Shown here: in pieces, positions 33,708 through 42,299 of the stretch | How positions within the stretch are numbered: the first letter of the stretch is position 1 | Layout: every line of letters begins with the position of its first letter | NCBI GenBank assembly: GCA_038329965.1 | Contig: JBBQNN010000009.1 | Span: 10,110-74,109 of the forward strand | Direction: 5' to 3' | DNA length: 64,000 bases | Origin: QHCA01 sp003244095 | Lineage (GTDB): Bacteria; Actinomycetota; Actinomycetes; Mycobacteriales; QHCA01 | Notes under the pieces: generated by a model | The model's input: the letters and a program-made list of their open reading frames with translations, nothing else | Database searches by the model: none | What the model was told of the DNA's origin: nothing | Made by a program: the position numbers and the translations under genes

Positions 33708-34345
33708 TGCGAAGGCGGTGTGTATCGCCCGGACGAGTTGCACCGGCAGCTCACAGTGAATGGGCTCGCCCCATCGGGGGTTCAGGTAGTCCCGGGGAAA
33801 TTTTCAAACGGATTTGCCCGACCCTCACTGATGCGGGGGTCGGCACCAGGTTTCCTGCTCACCGCCACTACGGTGTGGACCCGTTTACTGGTGCGGGGAG
33901 TGGAGGTTGATCGGTGTCGACGCGGATGTTTTCCGAAGATCAGCTGGACCAACTGCGGTCGTTCCAGTTCGGCATCGACCAGCCAGATCTCGCTGCCGTC
34001 GTCGAGTGCGGTGATGTCGAGCGTCCGGTTCTTGAAGTCGGCGGTCTCGTGGAACACGCCGTCGAAGCACACGGTGGCCTTTTCCGGTCTGTTTAACCTC
34101 GAACCCGTAGCTCACCGTCTGCCCGCCAACCGATCTGGAAGCCAGACGATCTCGTCGTAATGAAGTGAAGGCTAAAACCGCAACGACTGTTGGTCTGCCG
34201 CTGTCGCGTAGGACGTTCGGCGTACGGGACGGTTGGCTGCCGGCGTCAGCGCCTGTGTCCAGGGCTGGACCGAGACACGGGTGCTGGGGGCTGCGCCATC
34301 GACCGACGGGGCAATCCTGGACGCAGCTCGCCTACGATGACGCCC
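33708..34345. other. gap with possible mobile-element remnants
   Basis: 638 bases without a convincing gene. Plus-strand frame from 33914 starts MSTRMFSEDQLDQLRSF, like the N-terminus (DUF4158) of Tn3-type transposases, then loses similarity. On the minus strand, 34072-33900 codes TVCFDGVFHETADFKNRTLD, then ITALDDGSEIWLVDAEL, a compact beta-rich stretch I cannot name. Both are short and probably remnants. The stretch just before proS holds its promoter-like hexamer. Confidence 0.4.
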
Positions 34346-34346
34346 A
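34333..34346 (+). promoter_or_regulatory. leaderless -10 hexamer of proS
   Basis: TACGAT (34333-34338) lies seven bases before ATG 34346, the same TANNNT spacing seen at many other starts here. It favours ATG 34346 (MAANRRTVLTPQ) over ATG 34337, which would lie inside the hexamer. Confidence 0.55.
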
Positions 34347-35761
34347 TGGCCGCGAACCGAAGGACGGTCCTCACGCCCCAGGCGGAGGACTTTCCCCGTT
34401 GGTACCAGGACGTCATCGCCAAGGCGGAACTGGCGGAAAACGGACCGGTGCGCGGCACGATGGTCATTCGCCCCTACGGCTACGCGCTGTGGGAGCGCAT
34501 CCAGGCCGAGATGGATCTGCGGATCAAGGCGGCGGGGGCGGAGAACGCCTACTTTCCGCTGTTCATCCCCGAGAGCTACCTGCAACGCGAAGCTGAGCAC
34601 GTCGAGGGCTTCGCCCCGGAACTGGCCGTTGTCACGCACGCGGGTGGCAAGCAGCTGGACGAGCCGATCGTCGTCCGTCCCACCTCAGAGACGATCATCG
34701 GCGAGTACATGGCCAAGTGGATCCAGAGCTATCGCGACCTGCCGCTGCTGTTGAACCAGTGGGCCAACGTGGTGCGCTGGGAGCTGCGTCCGCGCCTGTT
34801 CCTGCGCACGAGCGAGTTCCTGTGGCAGGAGGGGCACACCGCGCACGCGACCTACGACGACGCCCGTGACTACGCGGCGCTCATCACCCTGGCCGTCTAC
34901 CGCGCGACGATGGTCGACGTGCTCGCCGTTCCCGTCGTGATCGGGCGCAAGACGAAGCGCGAGCGGTTCGCGGGCGCCATCAACACCACCGCGCTCGAAG
35001 CGATGACCCGCGACGGGAAGGCCCTGCAGATGGGGACGTCGCACGAGTTCGGCCAGAACTTCGCGAGGGCCTTCGACATCGACTACCTGTCGGCGCAAGG
35101 CAGGCAGGAACTCGCGTGGACGACGTCGTGGGGCTCGTCGACGCGGATGGTCGGCGGTCTGATCATGATTCACGGTGACGATCAGGGCCTGCGGGTGCCT
35201 CCGGCGCTGGCACCCGTCCAGGCCGTCGTGTTGGCCGTCAAGCCCGAGACGGTCGAGGCTGCCCATCGCGTCGGCGACGAGCTGTGCGCCGCCGGAGTGC
35301 GTGTTCGAGTCGACGACCGGGCGGACGTGCCCTTCGGGCGGCGCGCGGTGGACTGGGAACTCAAGGGCGTCCCGGTCCGCATCGAGGTGGGCCCGCGGGA
35401 CGTGGCCGAGAATCAGGTGACGCTGGGCCGCCGCCTCACGGATGAGGCGAAGCAGCCGGTGCGGCTCAGCGCAGTGGCCGCCACCGTCACCGCTGCCCTG
35501 CAGACCGACCAGCGCACGATGCTCGAGCAGGCCACTGATGCGCAGGACGCCCGCATCACTGAGGTCGCCACCGTCGAAGAGGCAGCCGAAGCTGCCGCCA
35601 CAGGATGGGCCAAGCTGCCGTGGGATGTCGTGGGCGAGGAGGGCGAGGACCGGCTCGCCCAATCCGCTGTCACCGTGCGCTGCCTGCAACGGGCGGACGG
35701 AACAGTGCCCGAGCGCGACGACGAGCCCGAACTCGTCGCCTTCGTTGCCCGCTCGTACTGA
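34346..35761 (+). CDS. proS: prolyl-tRNA synthetase, archaeal/eukaryote-like type
   Basis: Class II aminoacyl-tRNA synthetase charging tRNA-Pro. 471 residues. Class II motifs: motif 1 ANVVRWELRP, motif 2 LFLRTSEFLWQEGHTAH, motif 3 GLIMIHGDDQGLRVPPALAP. The anticodon-binding domain follows (AVVLAVKPETVEAAHRVGDE..., VPVRIEVGPRDV), then a C-terminal zinc-type extension reduced in cysteines. This is the short ‘ProS type 3’ without the bacterial editing insertion. ATG 34346 is chosen from the -10 position. Many actinobacteria carry both ProS types; whether a bacterial-type copy exists elsewhere cannot be seen. Confidence 0.93.
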   Translation: MAANRRTVLTPQAEDFPRWYQDVIAKAELAENGPVRGTMVIRPYGYALWERIQAEMDLRIKAAGAENAYFPLFIPESYLQREAEHVEGFAPELAVVTHAGGKQLDEPIVVRPTSETIIGEYMAKWIQSYRDLPLLLNQWANVVRWELRPRLFLRTSEFLWQEGHTAHATYDDARDYAALITLAVYRATMVDVLAVPVVIGRKTKRERFAGAINTTALEAMTRDGKALQMGTSHEFGQNFARAFDIDYLSAQGRQELAWTTSWGSSTRMVGGLIMIHGDDQGLRVPPALAPVQAVVLAVKPETVEAAHRVGDELCAAGVRVRVDDRADVPFGRRAVDWELKGVPVRIEVGPRDVAENQVTLGRRLTDEAKQPVRLSAVAATVTAALQTDQRTMLEQATDAQDARITEVATVEEAAEAAATGWAKLPWDVVGEEGEDRLAQSAVTVRCLQRADGTVPERDDEPELVAFVARSY

Positions 35762-36026
35762 AAGTGTAAGTGGGCGCCTGCCGAGCCGTTCCGCGCGAAG
35801 GTACTCGACGCCCGCAGGTCCAGGCCCCCGGGGTAACCTCGTCGAACAGACCACCACGTGATGAAGACACGTTGAGTTCCTCGGTATCGCGGCGAGGGAA
35901 TCGCGTTCCGTATAGCGATCCCGGAGCGGGACTGTGCAGCCCGCGGGAAGTCGGGCAAGAGCTGGACATTGCGTGTTGTGGGTTCTGGCCATATGTGTCC
36001 GATGTTCACGGTTCCGAATATCTGAC

Positions 36027-36043
36027 ACAACCGCGTAGGTTGT
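36027..36043. promoter_or_regulatory. inverted repeat over the M24 gene promoter
   Basis: ACAACC (36027-36032) and GGTTGT (36038-36043) form a 6-base inverted repeat, the second arm overlapping TAGGTT, six bases before GTG 36048. Possible operator or fortuitous dyad. Confidence 0.35.
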
Positions 36044-36047
36044 CCGC

Positions 36048-36767
36048 GTGTCTGCTCTGGTGGAGGACGAGGGTCTGCGGGTCGCACGACTAGTCGAGGC
36101 TCAGCACAATGCCGAGGCGCTGTTCGAACATGTTCAGGCACAACGGCTGGTCTCGCCGGGTTCTACCGAACGACGCATCAGTGACGAGATTCGGGACCTG
36201 GCCGCAGACAGCTTCGGAACGTCCCGTTGGTGGCACAAGCGGATCGTTCGATCAGGTCCAAACACACTCTTGCCGTACCGGGCGAATCCACCGGACCGCG
36301 TCGTCGATGACGACGACATCGTGTTCCTTGACTTCGGCCCGATCTTCGAGCAATGGGAAGCGGACTTCGGTCGCACCTACGTCCTGGGCCACGACCCGGC
36401 CAAACACGCGCTGGCGGCCGCGTTGCCGGACGTATGGGCGGCCGGGCGGCAGTTCTTCGAGAGCACACCCGACATCACGGGCGAGCAGCTCTACGACCAC
36501 ATGGTCGATCTCGGCCGCGACGCAGGTTGGGAGTTCGGCGGTCACATCGCCGGCCATCTGGTGGGGCAGTTCCCGCACGAGAAGATCTCCGGTGACGACG
36601 TCGGCGAGCACATCATGCCGGGGTCGGATCAACCGATGCGCCGCCATGATCGTGCCGGGCTGGCCTGCCACTGGATCCTCGAGGTCCACCTGGTCGATCG
36701 AACACGCCAGATCGGCGGCTTCCACGAGGAGCTGCTCGACATCGGCAACGACCAGCCGACGCCATGA
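36048..36767 (+). CDS. M24 family metallopeptidase (Xaa-Pro peptidase-like)
   Basis: 239-residue pita-bread-fold protein of the creatinase/aminopeptidase P group. Metal ligands appear in order: LDFGPIFEQWEADFGRTYVL (two Asp), GHIAGHLVGQFPHEK (His), and HWILEVHLVD (Glu). A closing Glu lies in the C-terminal GGFHEELLDI. It lacks the N-terminal creatinase domain. GTG 36048 has TAGGTT (36036-36041) six bases upstream, and an inverted repeat ACAACC/GGTTGT (36027-36043) overlaps that hexamer, a possible operator. The next gene start overlaps its stop (ATGA). Substrate unknown. Confidence 0.85.
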   Translation: MSALVEDEGLRVARLVEAQHNAEALFEHVQAQRLVSPGSTERRISDEIRDLAADSFGTSRWWHKRIVRSGPNTLLPYRANPPDRVVDDDDIVFLDFGPIFEQWEADFGRTYVLGHDPAKHALAAALPDVWAAGRQFFESTPDITGEQLYDHMVDLGRDAGWEFGGHIAGHLVGQFPHEKISGDDVGEHIMPGSDQPMRRHDRAGLACHWILEVHLVDRTRQIGGFHEELLDIGNDQPTP

Positions 36768-36976
36768 GACGCGGACGGCCTCGCATCGAGCCCGGAGCGG
36801 GCATCGTCCTGTTCTCCTCCGGGACATTGCAACAGCCTGAGGTACAGCTGTCGGTGTTCGGCACCCACCCGCCGGGCCGGCCCGACGAGATCCGGGGCTA
36901 CCGGCTCGAATGGCTGACCATCACCGACCCGCGCGTCGTCGAAGAAACCGGCGGGAAGGCCGGAAAGGGCCTTTGA
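36764..36976 (+). pseudogene. gamma-glutamylcyclotransferase-like protein, truncated
   Basis: A 70-residue product resembling the start of GGCT/AIG2-like proteins: IVLFSSGTLQQPEVQLSVFG, then GYRLEWLTITDPRVVEETG. The usual YGTLQ has Ser for the Tyr, and the C-terminal half with the catalytic Glu is missing, so it is probably inactive. It starts at ATG 36764, overlapping the M24 stop (ATGA), suggesting the ancestral pair was an operon. Family full length is ~130 residues. Confidence 0.65.
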
Positions 36977-37222
36977 GGTTGGCGGCACGAGGGCCCCGAG
37001 CGGCAGGCCTCGGGTCGTGACGCGGCGATCAAGGACGGCGTAGAATATGTGATCAAGAACGTGGACGGCACGATCGGGGAGAAGAACACCTCCCCCCGTG
37101 GGCATCCGCCGATTTCCTCGACAGGATCGTCAACCTGCAACGGGTGCGGCAGCAGCAACAGACCGGCGCCCGCGGACGACCGGGCCACGGCCATCGAGGC
37201 GCTGATCGCCGCCTGGTCCTGA
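36977..37222 (+). pseudogene. DUF2188-like remnant and other debris
   Basis: After the GGCT stub, the same frame (past its stop) spells GWRHEGPERQASGRDAAIKD and GVEYVIKNVDGTIGEKNT, like the DUF2188 pattern GxWxVxxEGAxRAS...GRDGRIREKNT. Frames then change. Near 37105-37160 another frame gives ASADFLDRIVNLQRVRQQQQ and, after a shift, APADDRATAIEALIAAWS with a TGA. Traces of one or two decayed genes; no start codons or RBS remain. Confidence 0.5.
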
Positions 37223-37299
37223 CATGGGTCGCCTGAAGTAGCCGGTGTCGGGTCAGGACGTACCCTGACCCGAGGATTGCCGACTCCGGAGGCCAGCAG

Positions 37300-37716
37300 A
37301 TGTCATCGCCCGACGACCACAACACCGCGATCATCGAGGAGTTCCGGGGCAACCAGGGCAAGGTGGGCGGCCAGTTCGAGGGTGCCCCGCTGCTGCTCCT
37401 GCACAGCACCGGCGCGCGGACCGGCGAGGAACGGGTGCACCCGATGATGTACCGCCGCGTCGGCGACGACTACGCCGTCTTCGCCTCCAAGGCCGGTGCG
37501 CCGGTCAACCCGGCCTGGTACCACAACCTGCTGGCCCACCCTGAGGCCACTGTCGAGGTCGGGACCGACATCATCCCGGTGACCGCCCAGGTGGCCGGAG
37601 GCGACGAGCGGGCCCGGATCTGGGATGCCCAGAAGGCGGACTACCCCGGCTTCGCCGACTACGAGCAGCAGACGACACGAGAGATCCCGGTCGTGGTCCT
37701 GCACCCGGTGCCGTAG
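37300..37716 (+). CDS. deazaflavin (F420)-dependent nitroreductase-family protein
   Basis: 138-residue Ddn-family oxidoreductase (split beta-barrel, binds F420). Seen: FRGNQGKVGGQFEGAPLLLL, HSTGARTGEERVHPMMYRRV, VFASKAGAPVNPAWYHNLLAHPEATVEV. These match the cofactor-binding loop (GAPxxPxWYHNLxA) of the family. ATG 37300 has GGAGG (37288-37292) seven bases upstream. fbiC starts six bases after its stop, so a user and maker of F420 are co-transcribed. Substrate unknown; such enzymes reduce quinones or nitro compounds. Confidence 0.9.
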   Translation: MSSPDDHNTAIIEEFRGNQGKVGGQFEGAPLLLLHSTGARTGEERVHPMMYRRVGDDYAVFASKAGAPVNPAWYHNLLAHPEATVEVGTDIIPVTAQVAGGDERARIWDAQKADYPGFADYEQQTTREIPVVVLHPVP

Positions 37717-37721
37717 GCCCG

Positions 37722-40232
37722 ATGCCCGCCGATTCAGCCCTTCGCCGGGCGCTGCGCCGGGCCCGCGACGGCGTGCTGCTGGACGTCACCGAGGCCGCGG
37801 TCCTGCTCCGCGCCCGCGCCGCGGATCTCGACGATCTGCTGGCCAGCGCCGCCCGGGTACGCGACGCCGGGCTCACCGACGCCGGCCGGCCCGGCGTGAT
37901 CACCTACTCCCGCAAGGTCTTCGTACCCCTGACCAGGCTGTGTCGCGACCGCTGCCACTACTGCACGTTCGCCACCGTGCCGCACCGGTTGCCGGCCGCG
38001 TTCCTGGAGCGCGACGAGGTCCTCGAGATCGCGCGGCAGGGCGCCGCGCACGGCTGCAAGGAGGCACTGTTCACCCTCGGCGACCGCCCGGAGGAGCGCT
38101 GGCCGGCCGCCCGCGAGTGGCTCGATGCCCGCGGCTACTCCTCCACGCTCGACTACGTGCGGGCCTGCGCGATCGCCGTCCTCGAGGAGACCGGCCTGCT
38201 GCCGCACCTCAACCCGGGCGTGCTGTCCTGGACCGAGTTGCAGCGACTCAAGCCGGTGGCGCCCTCGATGGGGATCATGCTCGAGACGACGGCCACCCGG
38301 CTGTTCTCCGAGCTCGGTGGCCCGCACTTCGGCTCGCCGGACAAGGAGCCGGCGGTGCGCCTGCGGGTCCTGGAGGACGCTGGCCGCCTCGCGGTGCCGT
38401 TCACCACCGGGATCCTGGTCGGCATCGGCGAGACGCGCACCGAGCGGGCCGAGTCACTGTTCGCGATCCGCAAGGTGGCCCGGGCCTTCAGCGGAATACA
38501 GGAGGTCATCGTCCAGAACTTCCGGGCCAAGCCGGACACGGCGATGCGCGACGTCGCCGACGCCGACCTGGTCGAGCTGGCGGCGACGGTCGCGGTGGCC
38601 CGACTCGTGCTCGGGCCGGGCATGCGGATCCAGGCGCCACCCAACCTCGTCGACGACCAGTACGACCTCCTGCTCCGGGCCGGCATCGACGACTGGGGCG
38701 GGGTGTCACCGGTCACCCCCGACCACGTCAACCCCGAACGGCCGTGGCCGGTCATCGAGGAGCTGGCGCGCCACACGAGCGCCGCCGGATTCACGCTGGC
38801 CGAGCGACTGACCGCCTACCCCCCGTACCTGCAGGAGCCGTGGCTGGACCCCCGGCTCCGGCCGCACGTCGACGCCTTGGCGGCACCGAGCGGGCTGGCC
38901 GACCCGGCGGCGCGACCGGTGGGACGACCGTGGCAGGAGCCCGACGGCGGCGGCCTGGCGGCGAGCGGCCGGGTCGACCTGCACGTGACCATCGACAGCA
39001 CCGGGCGCTCCGCCGACCGCCGTACCGACTTCGACGATGTCTACGGCGACTGGGACTCGCTGCAGGTCCCGGCACCGGTGATCCGGCTGGCAGGCGATGT
39101 CAGAGCCGCGCTGGCCAGGGCCGCCGACGACCCGGCCGGGCTGACCGACGGGCAGTACGAGTCGCTGTTCGCCGCCGACGGCCCGGCCCTGGAGGTGCTG
39201 TGCGCCCTCGCGGACGACGTGCGCCGGGACACCGTCGGCGACACCGTGACCTACGTCGTCAACCGCAACATCAACTTCACCAACGTCTGCTACACCGGCT
39301 GCCGCTTCTGCGCCTTCGCCCAGCGGCGCACCGACGCCGACGCCTACACCCTGTCGCTGGAGCAGGTGGGCGACCGGGCCGAGGAGGCCTGGGTCCTCGG
39401 TGCGACCGAGGTGTGCATGCAGGGCGGCATCCACCCCGAGCTGGCCGGCACGGCGTACTTCGACATCGCCGCCGAGGTCAGGCGCCGGGTGCCGCAGATG
39501 CATGTCCATGCCTTCTCGCCGATGGAGGTGGTCAACGGCGCCTCCCGCACCGGACTGTCCATCCGCGACTGGCTGGTCAAGGCCAAGGAGGCCGGCCTCG
39601 ACACCATCCCCGGCACCGCCGCGGAGATCCTCGACGACGACGTGCGCTGGGTGCTGACCCGCGGCAAGCTCCCGACGGCCGCCTGGATCGAGGTGGTCAC
39701 CACCGCACACGAGCTCGGCATCCGGTCGAGTTCGACGATGATGTACGGCCACGTCGACACCCCGGCGCACTGGGTGGCGCACCTGCGGGTGCTGACCGGC
39801 ATCCAGGACCGCACAGGGGGGTTCACCGAGTTCGTGCCGCTGCCCTTCGTGCACCACAACGCGCCGATCTACCTCGCCGGCCTGGCCCGTCCCGGCCCGA
39901 CCGTCGCGGAGAACCGCGCGGTCCACGCTGTCGCCCGGTTGATGCTGCACGGCCGCATCGACCACGTGCAGTGCTCATGGGTCAAGCTCGGCACCGCCGG
40001 CGCCCGGCAGGTGCTGACCGGCGGGGCGGACGACCTGGGCGGCACGCTGATGGAGGAGACGATCAGCCGGATGGCCGGGGCACCGCACGGGTCGCGGCGC
40101 AGCGTCGCCGAGCTCACCGACATCGCCACCGGTCTGGGCCGGCCGGCGCGCCAACGGACGACCACGTACGGTGCCGTAGCACATCGGCCAGTTGAGCCAA
40201 TATCAGCATTCGGCTTGACTATGGGGGAGTGA
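37722..40232 (+). CDS. fbiC: 7,8-didemethyl-8-hydroxy-5-deazariboflavin (FO) synthase
   Basis: FbiC, a fusion of CofG and CofH radical-SAM enzymes, making FO from a ribityl-diaminouracil and tyrosine. 836 residues. First radical-SAM cluster motif CRDRCHYCTF has Cys74, Cys78, Cys81; the second, CYTGCRFCAF, has Cys523, Cys527, Cys530. Other marks: TFATVPHRLPAAFL, FTLGDRPEERWPAAREWLDA, CMQGGIHPELAGTAYF, HVHAFSPMEVVNGASRTGLS. ATG 37722 is six bases after the preceding stop. The 3' end overlaps the whiB promoter. Together with fbiA/fbiB it covers most of F420 synthesis. Confidence 0.96.
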   Translation: MPADSALRRALRRARDGVLLDVTEAAVLLRARAADLDDLLASAARVRDAGLTDAGRPGVITYSRKVFVPLTRLCRDRCHYCTFATVPHRLPAAFLERDEVLEIARQGAAHGCKEALFTLGDRPEERWPAAREWLDARGYSSTLDYVRACAIAVLEETGLLPHLNPGVLSWTELQRLKPVAPSMGIMLETTATRLFSELGGPHFGSPDKEPAVRLRVLEDAGRLAVPFTTGILVGIGETRTERAESLFAIRKVARAFSGIQEVIVQNFRAKPDTAMRDVADADLVELAATVAVARLVLGPGMRIQAPPNLVDDQYDLLLRAGIDDWGGVSPVTPDHVNPERPWPVIEELARHTSAAGFTLAERLTAYPPYLQEPWLDPRLRPHVDALAAPSGLADPAARPVGRPWQEPDGGGLAASGRVDLHVTIDSTGRSADRRTDFDDVYGDWDSLQVPAPVIRLAGDVRAALARAADDPAGLTDGQYESLFAADGPALEVLCALADDVRRDTVGDTVTYVVNRNINFTNVCYTGCRFCAFAQRRTDADAYTLSLEQVGDRAEEAWVLGATEVCMQGGIHPELAGTAYFDIAAEVRRRVPQMHVHAFSPMEVVNGASRTGLSIRDWLVKAKEAGLDTIPGTAAEILDDDVRWVLTRGKLPTAAWIEVVTTAHELGIRSSSTMMYGHVDTPAHWVAHLRVLTGIQDRTGGFTEFVPLPFVHHNAPIYLAGLARPGPTVAENRAVHAVARLMLHGRIDHVQCSWVKLGTAGARQVLTGGADDLGGTLMEETISRMAGAPHGSRRSVAELTDIATGLGRPARQRTTTYGAVAHRPVEPISAFGLTMGE

Positions 40233-40244
40233 CGCGCGTGTAAT
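40215..40244 (+). promoter_or_regulatory. probable whiB promoter
   Basis: TTGACT (40215-40220) and TGTAAT (40239-40244) are separated by 18 bases, inside and just past the end of fbiC. The transcript would start some 60 bases before whiB, leaving room for its RBS (GGGGGAGG). Confidence 0.5.
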
Positions 40245-40311
40245 TTCAAGTATGTGAGTCAACGTCGCCGGTCTACGGCGGCGTGGCTCGGGTCGAGAGG
40301 GGGAGGTGGCG

Positions 40312-40608
40312 ATGACTGCCAGCTCCGACGGTTCCGTGTACGACGCCAGTTACAGCGCGAGCTTCCAGCTGATCGAGGCCGTTGACGACGTGCCCGAGTG
40401 GCAGGAGGAGGCACTGTGCGCCCAGACCGATCCAGAGGCGTTCTTCCCGGAGAAGGGCGGCTCAACCCGCGAGGCCAAGCGCATCTGCACCGGGTGCGAG
40501 GTGCGGGTCGAGTGCCTGGAGTACGCGCTGGCCCACGACGAGCGGTTCGGCATCTGGGGCGGGCTGTCCGAGCGGGAGCGCCGGCGGCTCAAGCGCAGCG
40601 CCGTCTGA
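40312..40608 (+). CDS. whiB: WhiB-family transcriptional regulator (WhiB2/WhmD-like)
   Basis: Iron-sulphur transcription factor binding the primary sigma factor. 98 residues. Four cluster cysteines: LCAQTDPEAFFPEKGG (first), KRICTGCEVRVECLEYAL (three more). The conserved turn GIWGGLSERERRRLKR is present. The sequence context (STREAKRICTGCEVR...) is closest to S. coelicolor WhiB / mycobacterial WhmD. ATG 40312 is preferred to GTG 40306 on RBS spacing (GAGAGGGGGAGG ends at 40305). Downstream is a hairpin terminator. In this neighbourhood WhiB probably governs division/sporulation septation, by analogy. Confidence 0.93.
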   Translation: MTASSDGSVYDASYSASFQLIEAVDDVPEWQEEALCAQTDPEAFFPEKGGSTREAKRICTGCEVRVECLEYALAHDERFGIWGGLSERERRRLKRSAV

Positions 40609-40613
40609 CGCTG

Positions 40614-40631
40614 TGCCCGCGACGGCGGGCA
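40614..40631 (+). terminator. hairpin after whiB
   Basis: TGCCCGC (40614-40620) pairs with GCGGGCA (40625-40631) around a GACG loop, five bases after the whiB stop. Short but GC-rich; no T-tract. Confidence 0.6.
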
Positions 40632-40758
40632 TCGGTGGAGTTGCCTGGCCGGCAGCTTGAAACGCCGACAGCGTTTGATGTGCTTTGCCTCGGTTGACCC
40701 CTTGTCCGGGTGGGGAAGAGAAGGCCAGGTTTGCCGCCCCCCGAGAAACGAGGCTGCC

Positions 40759-40953
40759 ATGCGTCGCGGTGTTCCCATCATCGTCGTCCTGCTCCTGATC
40801 TGGCTTGCGATCGGCTTCACCTTCGCCTACAACCGTGGGTACGTCCGCAGCGCGGGCAAGACCTGTTCGGCCAGTGCCAGCGTCGTCAAGACGACGTTGT
40901 ACGGCGCGCTGAACTTCGTCAGCGGCGTCAACCCCAAGGCCAAGTGCACCTGA
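40759..40953 (+). CDS. small membrane protein, 64 aa
   Basis: MRRGVPIIVVLLLIWLAIGF followed by TFAYNRGYVRSAGKTCSASA and VVKTTLYGALNFVSGVNPKA. One transmembrane helix at residues ~6-24, then a short outside/inside tail with two Cys. ATG 40759 sits 8 bases after GAGG-like purines. A comparable small membrane protein stands next to whiB in Streptomyces as I recall, so it is likely genuine despite its size. Function unknown. Confidence 0.6.
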   Translation: MRRGVPIIVVLLLIWLAIGFTFAYNRGYVRSAGKTCSASASVVKTTLYGALNFVSGVNPKAKCT

Positions 40954-40961
40954 CCGTCATT

Positions 40962-41426
40962 TCAGGTCGGGGGCGGGTCGATCTCGTCGGGGTCCTTGCC
41001 GAGTAGGTGGGCGACCTGCTCGACGACGACGTCGTGCACCAGGTCGCCCAGGTCCTCGCGGTCGAGCGCGCGGGCCTCGAGGGGGCGCCGGTAGAGCACG
41101 ACCCGAGCGGGAGCGCGGTCGCCGCGGCCCGGCACCGGCACGAGCCGGGCCAAGGGCACCCGGCCGTCCTCGAGCACGTCGCTGTCGAAATCCGGCAGCT
41201 CCGGCGGCACGTCCTCGACGGCGAACTCCACGCCCGTGAGCTCCGAGGGCCAGCGCCGCTCGAGCTCCTCGACGGCGTCGAGCACCAGGTCGTCGAACTG
41301 CTGCGACCGGCTGCGACTAAGCGGACTGGTGGGTGGGACCAGCCGGCCCCGCATGCCGCGGCCCCGGCGGTCGCGGTGGGCCAGGCCACGGCGCCGCCGC
41401 TGTTGGCCAGCGGGCGGGGTCGACAC
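40962..41426 (-). CDS. metallopeptidase-family (zincin-like) protein
   Basis: 154 residues of the actinobacterial ‘metallopeptidase family’ (DUF1025-like). N-terminus is basic (RRRRGLAHRDRRGRGMRGRL); the domain runs RSQQFDDLVLDAVEELERRW ... VEFAVEDVPPELPDFDSDV and LVHDVVVEQVAHLLGKDPDE. The usual HExxH zinc site is replaced by HDVVVEQVAH, so catalysis is uncertain; this variant is usual in actinobacteria. It converges on the small membrane gene. Start ATG 41426 is uncertain; a start at the internal MRGRL is possible. Confidence 0.75.
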   Translation of the reverse strand: MSTPPAGQQRRRRGLAHRDRRGRGMRGRLVPPTSPLSRSRSQQFDDLVLDAVEELERRWPSELTGVEFAVEDVPPELPDFDSDVLEDGRVPLARLVPVPGRGDRAPARVVLYRRPLEARALDREDLGDLVHDVVVEQVAHLLGKDPDEIDPPPT

Positions 41427-41546
41427 AGGGCGAGCCTACCGAGCGGTCGAGCCGCCTAACCGCTGAGGCGGGGCTTGACCGCGACACGATCACCCGTACT
41501 CGCCGGGTGATTGGCCAGCGCGGCCGGGGCCACTAGCGTCTGCTCG

Positions 41547-41903
41547 GTGAGGTCACATCGCCGCTGTTCTCGCATCGGCTGCGCCAACGCTGCCGTGGCG
41601 ACGCTGACCTACGTCTATTCCGACTCGACCGCCGTGGTGGGCCCGCTGGCCACGTACGCCGAGCCACATTCCTACGACCTGTGCGAGACGCATGCCCGCG
41701 GCCTCACCGCCCCGCGCGGCTGGGAGCTGGTGCGGCACGAGGGGGAGTTCGTGATCGCCAACCCCTCCGCCGGCGACCTCGAAGCGCTGGCCGATGCCGT
41801 GCGCGAGGCGGCGCGGCCCGGTGTGGGCGGCGAACGCGCCGACCCGCAGCTCGACGGAGTCGGCCGCCGCGGGCACCTGCGCGGGTTGCCCAGTGCGCAT
41901 TGA
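41547..41903 (+). CDS. DUF3499 family protein
   Basis: 118-residue actinobacterial protein of unknown function. Signature: RRCSRIGCANAAVATLTYVY, then SDSTAVVGPLATYAEPHSYD, LCETHARGLTAPRGWELVRH. Two Cys pairs (RxCSRxxC and DLCxxH) suggest a zinc knuckle. GTG 41547 is seven bases after TAGCGT (41534-41539), so the longer in-frame ATG at 41511 is rejected. Located between the metallopeptidase gene (-) and manB, its usual place. Confidence 0.85.
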   Translation: MRSHRRCSRIGCANAAVATLTYVYSDSTAVVGPLATYAEPHSYDLCETHARGLTAPRGWELVRHEGEFVIANPSAGDLEALADAVREAARPGVGGERADPQLDGVGRRGHLRGLPSAH

Positions 41904-42036
41904 GTGCCACTGTGCACCGGTATCACCCGGCGTGCCGGGACTCGCCCGGAGCTTAAGGAATGCCGGCGCTGGCCGAAGGTAGAGGTGTCCGTTCGATCAG
42001 GTGCGGATCCACGCCCGATCCAAGCCTGGAGTTGTC

Positions 42037-42255
42037 ATGCCTACGCCCACATCTCTTGTCAAGGTTCCCTCGCACGACCTCGCCACCTGCCTCTACTGCG
42101 GCGGCAACCGCGTCACCGTCCTTGTGATGACGCTGGCCGACGGCACGCCGGTCGAATTCGCCTCCTGCCACCACTGTGAGGGCAAGCGCTGGACGCAGGG
42201 CGACCAGGTCCTGCCGCTGACCTCGGTTCTCGACCGGAGCCGCAAGCAGCGTTGA
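42037..42255 (+). CDS. small zinc-ribbon-like protein, 72 aa
   Basis: Contains CLYCGGNRVTVLVMTLADGT and SCHHCEGKRWTQGDQVLPLT: two CxxC pairs ~27 residues apart, a zinc-ribbon pattern. ATG 42037 has CTGGAG a few bases upstream. Longer starts at 42001 add MRIHARSKPGVV, unlikely. The same kind of small protein sits before manB in related genomes, to my recollection. Function unknown; DNA- or RNA-binding is possible. Confidence 0.65.
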   Translation: MPTPTSLVKVPSHDLATCLYCGGNRVTVLVMTLADGTPVEFASCHHCEGKRWTQGDQVLPLTSVLDRSRKQR

Positions 42256-42299
42256 CCGCGCCCAGGAGTGGCCCTCGCGGACACAGGTAGGCTCGCCGC

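Noticed and set aside
33914..34096. A 60-aa plus-strand gene
   Set aside because: Only its first ~17 residues resemble anything (a Tn3-type transposase start); the rest is antisense to another possible remnant.
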